Assembly: GCA_963969365.1 (NCBI GenBank) | Contig: OZ017747.1 | Span: forward strand, 1,798,001-1,862,000 | Source of the DNA: Asterochloris sp. CNOR1 | Taxonomy: Eukaryota > Chlorophyta > Trebouxiophyceae > Trebouxiales > Trebouxiaceae | Direction of reading: 5' to 3' | DNA: 64,000 nt | Shown here: positions 1 through 11,319 of the stretch, one piece after another | Position numbering within the stretch: position 1 is the first letter of the stretch | Layout of the letters: each line of letters starts with the position of its first letter | The notes under the pieces: generated by a model | The model's database searches: none | Seen by the model: the letters and a program-made list of their open reading frames with translations, nothing else | Told to the model about the DNA's origin: nothing | Position numbers and translations under genes: made by a program

Positions 1-140
1 CCGTGAGGCATCACTAAAAGTCCACCTTATCCCCATCAGTCGCCTGGCAAGGGCTACTTCTCGAGTGGCCTGGTATTGCCCAGCGCCTGCAGAGGAAGTC
101 ACAGACTGACATTCATCTCTTGCCAGCTGCCTGCCTGCAG

Positions 141-2181
141 AGGACATGATTGACACCCTGTCAGATGTGTCAGATACGGACCTGGATCGTTACCTGCTAG
201 ACCCAGAAACGCGTGAGTTCAAGGTGAGATCCCTGCAGTGTGATCAGCAAGCAATACTGCAAGCTGTCGCTAGCAGTACCCATCAAGCAGGGTAGTAGTC
301 AGCATAGGCGTTCAACATGTGAAGCCTGCACTGTGCCCTGCAAACATCACTGCAGGCCGTTGCCAGCAGAGGCCATGAAGCAGTGAGGTGCTCAGCACAT
401 TGATAAATGAGCACTGCTGTTGTGGCCACTGCCACTGACTGGCCAGCAGGGAGTGACAGACAGCAGTGTCCTGCTCTTTTGTGAGAACAACGACCAAGAC
501 TGGACCTTGCCACGCTGCAGGTCAAGAAGGAGACCTGGGAGGCCCTGAACAAGGAGTGGGTCGAAAAGGAGGAGCTCAAAAGGCAGCAGCAGGCTGAGGC
601 TGAGAAGGTGAGCAGTGCTGCATACTGAACTGTCAGTGAGCCTGGCATGGTGACTGCAAGGAGGGCTGTGGACAGGGGGGAAGGGTTGATGGAGGCAGGC
701 CAAATCGGGGCGGGCAGGGCTGTGGTGGTGGCTGCAGCACGGCCTAGGGGAAGGATGTGCTGGAGAAGCCAGAGCAGGCCAAGGCTCAGTGGTACACGCC
801 GTGCTGCTGCCTGGGTTCTGCAGCGACTCGTTGGAGACAAGAAGCAGCAGCAGGCTGAGGCCTCAACAGTGGACATCCTGTACAAGCTGTGCCAGGGCGC
901 AGCTTGTGAGCGAACAGCAGGCTGCAGGCAGTGACCATGAAGGCTCATTGTGCCGGCGCTGGAGCAGGCTCCACAACCAGGCTATGAAACACCATGACCT
1001 GGGCCAGCTGCTGGGATGGGTAGCGGCCTGCAGCATGCATGCTTGCTACAGGCCAAACGCAGAGGGGAGGAGAGCCAATGCACAGGGGGGCGGCTGTTGC
1101 TTGTCATCAGGGGCACTCTGCACGCTTACAGAGCGCTAACAGTGCTTAGCCAAGAAGCACTGCGGCCCCTGCAGGCCCATGCGGAGCGGGAGGCAGCTGA
1201 GGCTGCAGGCAAGCCGGTCAAGCGCAGGCGGGGGCGCCCCCCTGGGAGCAAGACGAAGGCCAAGGCGGAGGACTCCCTGGAGCCTGGCACCACTGCAGCC
1301 GAGTCAGTGAACAAGTGGGTGACCTGCTTGGCTGAGCCGATGTGAGGCCCACCAATGGCTGTTATCGAGGTGCCAGGCTCTCACCAGTTAGACCTGGAGC
1401 TGAGTTTGTGTTGCTGAGGTGATAGTGGCTGCTGTCTGACCCAGGGTTGTGCTTTGGCGCTGCAGGTTTCTGGCCACCCAGAAGATGAGCCACAAAATCA
1501 ATCCTGACGTCCTGATGGAGCTGTTTGGGGATGAGCCGGACGCTGGCGATGAGGCAGGGTGAGTGGGGACCAGCTGTGCCTGCGGGAGCATTCACAACAA
1601 CATGTTTCGCACCTCATGCCTTTCTGCAGGCTGATGCAAGGGCCAGCTGCACCTTGTCAAGCTACTGCAGCCAGGACAGCTGCCTGGGCAGAAGCTACAG
1701 TCAAGAGCTCCCTTCAGGCAGCTGGCAGCTTTTGGGACTGCACAGCTGTGACCAGTGTGGCCCACTCTTCTTGGGTTGGGATTGTTGATGGCGAACACAG
1801 GCTGCCAGGAAGTCTTGAATGAACACCCAACAGGTTTCCACTCTGCCCTGCAGGCCGGATGCGGCGGCCCAGAAGGCGCAGGCGGCCTTGCTGGAGCTCC
1901 AGCAGCAGCAGCGTCAGAAGGAGCAGAAGAAGCGCGAGCTGGAGCAGCAACGGCTCCAGAAGGAACAGAAGAGGCTGGGCGGCCTGAGGGCTGGTTCCCG
2001 CCTGTCAGGCTCCTCTGACATCGATATGCTGGGGCAGCTGAATGGCACCCAGACCCCAGTGCCAGGGCGAGGGAGGCTGGGCGGCCTCGGCAGGGGGAAG
2101 AAGAAGGCCAACCCTGGCCCTGCCAGCCCCAAATTCCAGCCTCAGTCACCAGACCGCCGCCCGCAGGCGGCCTGGATTTAG
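141..2181 (+). CDS. BRF1: TFIIIB subunit BRF1, C-terminal part (5' end outside window)
   Basis: BRF1 bridges TFIIIC, TBP and RNA polymerase III at tRNA and 5S promoters in the nucleus. Visible coding exons are 141-223, 521-607, 1175-1314, 1466-1558 and 1854-2181 (stop TAG), with consistent phases. The first two encode the conserved BRF1 homology block that binds TBP: DVSDTDLDRYLLDPETREF, then KKETWEALNKEW. The next exon holds a basic AT-hook-like motif, KRRRGRPPGSK, followed by INPDVLMELFGDE. The last exon is a Q/K/E-rich coiled-coil-like tail ending in a basic G/P-rich stretch. The zinc ribbon and cyclin folds must lie upstream of the window. The gene converges on the leucine-pathway dehydrogenase with about 170 bp between stops. 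Identification rests on the homology block and is firm; the AT-hook is an unusual addition. Confidence 0.82.
570..872 (+). repeat. Duplicated exon edge in BRF1
   Basis: The end of the exon closing at 607 (core AGCAGCAGGCTGAGGC) recurs at 841-861 inside the next intron. Two copies about 260 bp apart. Confidence 0.55.
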
Positions 2182-2348
2182 TGTTGGAACATCCCGTTCT
2201 GTTTGATTGAACAATTCTTCCCCTCTTGCCTCCCTCCCCTCACCCACTTGCAAAGATTGAGCCCTTAAGCATGGCATGCGTTCACAATGTGAGCCTGAAC
2301 ACTCCAGCACTGGAGAATGAAAGCGGGCCTGGAGAAGGAGTCGGTGTC

Positions 2349-4647
<2,299 letters not shown>

Positions 4648-4764
4648 GCTGGGGCCCGTATTGGCTTCGATGGTCAAAGTCAAGGCCACACATGCATGCT
4701 TTGGCAAAGGGAGAGGGGATTGCCAACCGCCAACAGATTTGCCGCTTATCTGCTGGATAGGTAG

Positions 4765-6074
4765 ATGCTGGCAGCCAGGAAACTTGCTCGGACCTGCCAG
4801 CAGGTTTCTACATCCATCAGATCGATTTCCGGCAGAGGCCCTGCTGGCATTTCCCTTGGGGAGAGTTTGTCTCGTGAACTGAACGAAGACTCAGAAGCGA
4901 CAGCCCAGCAAGTTGCAGCTGCACTCAAGCCGGCACACAGGCAGGCCCTGCTAGCAGCCCTGAGTGCGTCAGAGAACCAGGCCAGTCAGGCATCTGTCAG
5001 CAGGTGATCCTGGATTAGGTCCCTGGTCCTGCTCGGCAGCTGTGCTGTTCCTGGCTGACCGGCAATGCCCTGCATCTCCTGTGCCAGACATGTGTGATGG
5101 CTTTGCACACCCCCATGCCATGATGCCAGCTGGGACCATATGCTCCATACAGGCCTGTATCAGAATCAATGTTCGAGTCCTGCAGGCTGAGAGGTGCAAC
5201 CCTGCAGGCTGCAAGATGCACCCTCGGCAGGCCCTGTCCTCAGGCCACGCGCAGGTGCCCTCACAGCCCTGGCAGTGGCTGCTGGTGTGCCCTTCATCGC
5301 CTTTGGCTTCACTGACAACTTCATCATGCTGATTGCTGGAGAGGAGATCGATGCCACCTTTGGAGAACGCCTGGGCCTGTCCACGCTGGCAGCAGCCGGT
5401 CTGGGGAATCTGGTGTCCGACGTGGCTGGCCTGGCCCTTGCTGAGCGTTTGGAGGTGAGGCGATGTGTGGGAGTGCAGCTGGCGAGGGAAATGGCCAGGG
5501 TCTGAGCTGGCAGCGCCCTGGCACAACAAGCGAAGATGGGGCGTGCTCTGCTGCGGGGTTTGGGTGTACATTTGGGGTCAGTGCTGGTCTCGGTTGCCTG
5601 CATGGCATAAGATGAGGCATGCCTGACGCAACTTCCAGGTGTTCATCTGTATCTGCTGTGACGTTGATGACAGAGGCTCTTCAACGAGGCTGCTGTGGTG
5701 GCATGGCTGCTGCTGCAGAGGACACGTCATGCCGCTGTCGAAGAGCTGGGAGGTGATGTCACTGTTGCTGGTGCAGGTTCTTGCAGTTAAGCTGGGCTGG
5801 AGTCCTCGGATTGCAATGACGACTCAGCAGAAGGCTCTGACGATCACTCGAGGTGAGCCATGTGTTTGACATCTGTGAAGAACCCATAGTGTTGTGCAGA
5901 TAGTTCTGATGTAGCTCTTCCCATGCAGCCGCCAGGACGGGAGGCCAGATGATTGGCATCAGCGTCGGGTGTCTGGCAGGCATGGTGCCGCTGCTTTGGT
6001 ATGAACAGCGAGATCCAAGACAGCCACCCTCTGCAGACGCCACACACAGCGAGGCTGCCATAATTGCAGCCTGA
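4765..6074 (+). CDS. TMEM65: TMEM65-family mitochondrial inner-membrane protein
   Basis: Family members sit in the mitochondrial inner membrane; the animal protein regulates Na+/Ca2+ exchange. Exons 4765-5003, 5244-5454, 5777-5852 and 5929-6074 give 223 residues with consistent phases. The N-terminus (MLAARKLARTCQQVSTSIRS) is a typical amphipathic mitochondrial presequence. The family core follows: GVPFIAFGFTDNFIMLIAGE, then LGLSTLAAAGLGNLVSDVAG, which are the first two membrane segments, and after a short loop MIGISVGCLAGMVPLLW, the third. The C-terminus is short and acidic instead of the longer mammalian tail. Start ATG at 4765 is supported by the presequence. It shares a very short divergent promoter with the leucine-pathway dehydrogenase and converges on the METTL17 gene. 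Confidence 0.9.
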
Positions 6075-6262
6075 GCTCACAACCCAGCACTTGATAGCGG
6101 AACATTGTCCAGGGGCCTGATCAGATCAACATCCCCATTATCCTTGTTCTCGCAAAACTCAGCAGCCGCCATCACCCTGCCTCGATGCCTGCATTTCATA
6201 ATTTGTGTCCTGCACAAGCCTCACCAGTCAATTATGAAATTCACTGAATTGTTCCAATTTAT

Positions 6263-9200
6263 TCACTTGCTCCTATCCTTATGGTTGATGGCATGTTTCT
6301 GATAGTAGGCGGGCCACAGGTCTCCCCAGCGGCTCTTGCGAGCTAGGCGGTACCCAGCAGGCCCAAGCCAGCGCCGCCTGTCAGCAGCTGCCACCACCTG
6401 CTGGAGCAGGGCTCCTTGAGAGGCAGGGGCACTGTCTGGGCCACAGGCAGTGCACACATCCAGGAGGACATGCTTGCCTTTCTTGCGGGGCACCCTGACA
6501 ATGCGCGACCAGGACTGGCTGGCCTTCACAGCAGCAGCAAAGGCTTCTGGGTGTTTTGTCCTGAAGTAGTCCTCGTCCCAGCGGTCATACCACTCATCAT
6601 CATCAGCTGCTCCTGCTTCCGGCTCCAGGTGAATGGCAGCAGCGTCATGTGTCGTGTCGGCGACAGCAGCTGCTGCAGACTCAAGGTGCACACCAGCAGC
6701 AGCGTCATGCCTTGTCTCTGCACCACCAGCTGCAGGGGGAACCTCTGACTCAGGGACCTGGGCAGGGTGGAGCTGCGCCGTCAGCAGACTCTGACTAGGC
6801 CCCTGCGCATGTGGCAGTGCCTGGCTGGTCGCTGTCGGCCCAGGGAGCTCTTCCCTGTCCAGCATGCCAGACCGATCCTCAGCAGGTCCAGCTGTGCTGC
6901 CGAGCCCAGCCTGCTCGCGTCCACCACCAGTAGACTGCAGCCGAGAGCCAGGCATGGTGGGCGCCTGAGCTGCTGCTGACACATCATCATCATCAGTGTC
7001 TGCCCCACTGCCTGGAGCCATTGCCTCCAGCACAAGCTGCCGTGTATCCTCATCAAGCTCCTCCAGGTCCATGTACTGCAGAGCTTCTGCCATGGCAGCA
7101 GCCTCCTCTGCTGCCTCCTTGTCCCCAGTGTCCTCCTCTTGCTGGCTGGCTCTGGACTCTGCCGTGCCATCAGACTGGGCCGCTGCGCTGTCTGCACAGA
7201 CAGAGGTTCAATGAGAGACTTGATTGCTGAGCTCTATACGCAGGACCTGGCTTGAGGAGGGTGGCTGCATGTTGTGCTCTGCCCGCTGCCACTGACAGCA
7301 GCAATGTAGCACCTCACTTGGCTGCACATGTGGTCGGAGAGGCTTGCTCAGCATGCTTTTGCTGCACCTGAAATCTGAGCCGCTCAGCAGCCGTGAGGGG
7401 TTGGCAATGCTGCCGCCATTGGCACTGAAATGCAGCGTGTTTTCAGCTTCAAGCCACAAATAAGCATGATGCTGTTTGCCTGGCGCACCATCCTTTGCTT
7501 TGGTGGCACAGTCACCATTGCCCGTGCTGGAGATCGCAGACTCTCAATCCTATAACTGGGCAGTGCATGCAGTGTGCCTGCTGCAGCCATGCTTTGCTCT
7601 CACCTGGACTGGGTCCAATCCTCAGCAGCTGCCCGGGCAATGGCAATGCTGCCGCTGCCGGCCCTTACATGCCATGCACAGCCAGCCTCCAGCATGCAGG
7701 ATGCTGTGTGCATGCTGTACTCATGCTTTGCTTTTCACCTGGTACAGGGGATTGGTTCGTTAGCAGCTGCTGAGCAATCTCAAGGATCTCAGCGCTGGAG
7801 CTGGTGGGCCGGGGCCGCCGACGAAGGACGACGTACGAGAAGCGCTCATCCTGATAGGGGCGCGCAGGGTGGCCCCCTGGCAGGACCTTGCTGCTGCGCT
7901 GCAGGCGCGTGCGGGTGAAGCGCTGGGGGAAGTGGCACCAGCTGCGGGTGCCGTCCATGGGGCAGGCGCCGTCGTGGGGGCAGGGGGCCACCACGTGGGC
8001 TCTGGCGGGCGGGGCAACCTCTAGGTTATTGGCACGTGCCTCAGAGGCTGCCTCCTTCTGAGCACGACTCAGCAGCTGCACCAATGCAGGTTGCGATGTC
8101 AGATGGTCATCACGCCTTGAAGGCAGGGGGCTATGACAGGGCCTGGGGGCCAGGACAGCTGTTAGACTCAGGGTATGGCCCTGAGAGGTTGCCTTCTTCT
8201 AGGCATGGCTCAGCAGCTGCAGCTGCGCAAGTGGAGTGTCATATGGTGCTCATAGCATGGGAGCTGCCTCCACCTGGGCTCTGCTCTGCAGCTTGCACCA
8301 TAGCACAGGAGGATGTCAGGCGGTGCTGCTATGGCCGCTCACCAGCAACCATCCTTCAGGATGAATTGCAGATGTTGCTCATGCCACGCGCTGAGATGAG
8401 CGGCACATTGTAGTGCGTTCAATTCATTCTCAGCTGGCCCAGCCCAAGCAAGGTGTGAGACACTGCGTGAGACCTTTTGCTGCTGGCTCATTTTCATGAT
8501 CTGGTGCTCAGGTTTGACGCAGGTGCTGCTTGACGCAGCAGAAGGCACCTGCATTGAGTTGCAGTTTGGGGCTGCCTGGCCCACCGCCGCTGCTGCAACA
8601 CTAGGCAGATGCGCACCTGAGCACGCGCCTGCCGGATGTTGGCTGATCCTGTGGGGGTGCCAGGCTCCACAAGCACGATGACATCGCTGGAATGGGCCCA
8701 CAATTGGTCCACGATGGTACGCCTTTCCGCCTCTGTGGGCAGCTCGCTCAGCACGTAGGCAGCCACCACCAAGGGATGCTGCTGGCGGGCTGCTGCCCTG
8801 GAGGCACTTGAGGACCTCAGCGTGAGCAGCTGGCTTGGTGACCTCAGCAAGGAGGCCTCTCAGGGGATGCACAAAGCTCTCAGTGTGAGCTGTCGGCCTG
8901 AAGGCCCTTGTGAACGGGCGTTCTCAAGAGATGAATGGGACAGAAAGTGTCAGCAGCGCTTGACAACATGCTCATGGTACGCCTCACTCATCGATGGCTA
9001 CCATGCAGCCCTAGGCTTGGCATCAGCAGACACATGTGATACTTAGAGCAGGCAGCGAGTTTAAAAAGCTGCATCAACATCACCTGCGGCTGGACTTGTT
9101 GGGGCCTGGCTGCAACTGGTTGTGCCACCTCACAGTGGGCATGCTGGGGCGGGTGATAGGGTCCCCAGACCCTGGGCTGTCTGCAGTTGACTGTGCCTGG

Positions 9201-11319
9201 CTGAGACTGGCGTGGATGGTGGAGCTCAATGAGGACATGGCGTGGGAGGGCTCAATGGCTGACACTGCAGTTGGCAGGGTTTCCCAGACCTGCAGGATCA
9301 ACAAGGATTCGAGATGTGCACCTGCCTGCCTAGGGAGGGATGCCTCAGACATCAGGCGGTGCCCACTGCACTGCACTGCAAGTCTGCTATGCTGCGGCTA
9401 AACGGCTGCCACTGCAGCTGGCAAAGTGTCCAACACCTGCAGATCCAGAAATATACTTGACTGTGGGCGTATGCCTGTGTCCAGGCAGGCTGATGACGAC
9501 CAAGCAGTGGCCAGTCAAATGATGGCCACTGCTTGAACTTGTGGCCACCGCACCTCACAGCTCATCCTGCCAGGCAGTGAAGCAGCCCTGCCCACAGGCT
9601 GATCTACAGCTGCAACCCCCCCCCAAGGCCCTGCAAGGTCCTAGGGCGCAAACCTCTCGAGCAGCCCAGATGGCTGTCCCGGGCCCAGACCCAAAGTCCA
9701 GCATTGTCTGGGGCTGAAAGTCGGACAGCTGAAGGCGCAGCTCGTCGAAGATGCGGTGCAGGACAGAATATGCGCCTGGCATGCGCGCAGCGATGTAGGC
9801 TGCAGAGACGTGAGGCAAGTAGTCAGGGGGCAGGGCGCCAGGCTGTGGACCTGCAGCATGCGGCACCCGATGTCAGTGGGCCTCTGCCAGCCACAGCTGA
9901 CAAGGCAGCAGCTATGTAGGCCGCGTAACAAGGTGACCAGGAGGCAGGGCACCAAGCATCTGCCTGCAGCAGGCACCAATCAGCTTGTCAATGCTGTTGT
10001 CAATCTAGACACAGTGCGGCACCACATGGCTGCACTTGGGTGCTAAGTGCAACACCAGGCGATACATGTTCTGGTCACACCAGCAGTGACCCGATGCACG
10101 AGCTAGGAGGTCGTCAACAGTTGGTCTGCACCCTGCCTGATGTAAAGGCTACCGCAGGCGCTGCACTCCCAAAAGCCTCTGCCAGGCGCAGGTGACAAAG
10201 TTGGCCTGGTGGCAGCAGGCGCCCCATACCATGCCTGGCCCCCACCTGTGGGCACATCATCCTAGATTCGGAGCTACTCCCCTTAGCTGGCTGGCCTCCC
10301 ACCCAGCGCCCCGCAGTCCAGTGCAGATGTAGGCGCCGCATTGCAGAGAATCTTTGTGAGGGCCGAGGTCCCCTCTGCAGCCTCATGCTATGAGTGCAGG
10401 TCAGGCCCCCTCTCAAGAGTACACCCAGCAGTGCACCTTTGGGCGCTGCGTCCCTGAAAGCCTCTGTGAGGGCAGAGCTGTCCTCCCCCTCCGGTTGGTC
10501 ACTGTCCAGCTCATCCTCAGCCTCACTGTCTGTGTCAGTCAGGTCAGCAGCGGCTGCCCCTCTGCGTGCCCTGCGCCCTGCAGCCTTGGCACTGGCAGGG
10601 AGGTCCAGCATGCCAGTCTGCAGCAGCTGACGCTTGGTCTGGCGCCACTGCTGCCTCTGCAGACGCATCAGGTGAGCCTCAGCATGCAAGCCTCCAGGTT
10701 GGGGCAGGAGATGACACTTGGACAGAGATGGTGACAGTAGTGAGACAGTACACAGCTTCACAGCTCTGCAGACCTTGCCCAGAGTGCAAGATGTGGATCA
10801 ACTGAAACTGGATGGTGCAGGCATGGTGCTGACCTCGTCGCCCCTTGCCCTGCTGCCCCTGAGCGATGCCACGGGGGCTGGCACATCTGCATCTGTGTCA
10901 GGCAGGACTCTGCTACCACCCCTAGACCGGCTGCGGGACAGCTGGCGCAGCGTGCCTAGCAGCTGCTGGCTCTCAAGGCGCTGCTGCTTGCTGCTGGCCC
11001 TGGTGCCTGCCCGCATGGCGTCCTCCATGGCGGCGGCCAGCGCTGCAGGGATCTCCACCATGCTCAATGTGCGCCGCCGCACCATGGCAGCAATCTCTGC
11101 AGGCACCTGCACCCAGGCAGCATCACAGATTGTATGCATCAGCTGTGGTGGTGTGGTAAGAGGTTTCACACAAGCCTCTGCCCCCACCTGCTGGGCTTGA
11201 ACTACAGAGCCAGCCAGGACCAACAGACTGCTTTTCATGATCAGCACTGCCTGAGTTGACCGGCATGCTCTGCTGGGCACTTCGACTTCTGCATTCTTGG
11301 ACTCGAGCTTCATGGCCAT
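6263..11319 (-). CDS. METTL17: Mitochondrial small-ribosomal-subunit assembly factor METTL17/RSM22
   Basis: SAM-fold, Fe-S-containing factor needed for mitochondrial small-subunit maturation. Exons: 11319 (start uncertain)-10834, 10656-10437, 9850-9654, 9289-9084, 8797-8617, 8075-7739 and 7191-6263; phases close throughout. Domains in order: basic N-terminal helix region, acidic linker DTDSEAEDELDSD, MPGAYSVLHRIFDEL, SAM motif MLDFGSGPGTAIWAA, HPLVVAAYVLSELP, the cysteine cluster APCPHDGACPM with WCHF, DERFSYVVLRR, then in the last exon WSRIVRVPRKKGKHVLLDVC and ARKSRWGDLWPAYY. The last exon also carries a long low-complexity acidic insertion, Ala/Asp/Glu-rich. Possible starts are ATG 11319, 11238 or 11085; the first overlaps the start of the divergent E3 ligase, so an inner ATG is likelier. 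At least four introns contain duplicated exon edges (see repeats). Confidence 0.88.
7345..7785 (-). repeat. Three copies of the METTL17 exon-6 donor region
   Basis: The segment running from intron through the donor into the exon (core, plus strand, GCTTTTCACCTGG followed by about 25 bp and CAGCAGCTGC) occurs near 7730-7775, 7590-7635 and, weaker, 7348-7385. Spacing is about 140 and 240 bp. Only the copy at 7739 is the donor that keeps the frame. Confidence 0.7.
8045..8235 (-). repeat. Duplicated METTL17 exon-6 acceptor region
   Basis: The start of the exon at 8075 with its acceptor (plus strand core CTCAGCAGCTGCA preceded by GCCTCCTTCTGAGCA) is repeated about 145 bp away at 8188-8230, within the intron. 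Confidence 0.7.
9255..9445 (-). repeat. Duplicated METTL17 exon-4 acceptor region
   Basis: Plus-strand block around 9262-9300 (CACTGCAGTTGGCAGGGT, then CCTGCAGGATC) recurs at 9410-9447 with the same order and about 148 bp offset. It contains the acceptor used at 9289. Confidence 0.7.
9785..9965 (-). repeat. Duplicated METTL17 exon-3 acceptor region
   Basis: Plus-strand block 9790-9860 (CAGCGATGTAGGCTGC then CAGGGCGCCA) recurs at 9908-9975 with clear similarity. It spans exon 3 and its acceptor at 9850. Confidence 0.6.
10325..10492 (-). repeat. Duplicated METTL17 exon-2 end
   Basis: A block inside the exon (10443-10490, core CTCTGTGAGGGCAGAGCT) is copied about 110 bp into the following intron (10330-10378, core CTTTGTGAGGGCCGAGGT). 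Confidence 0.6.

Noticed and set aside
4705-4707. Upstream start for the leucine-pathway dehydrogenase
   Set aside because: The codon is TTG; the first in-frame ATG is at 4647.
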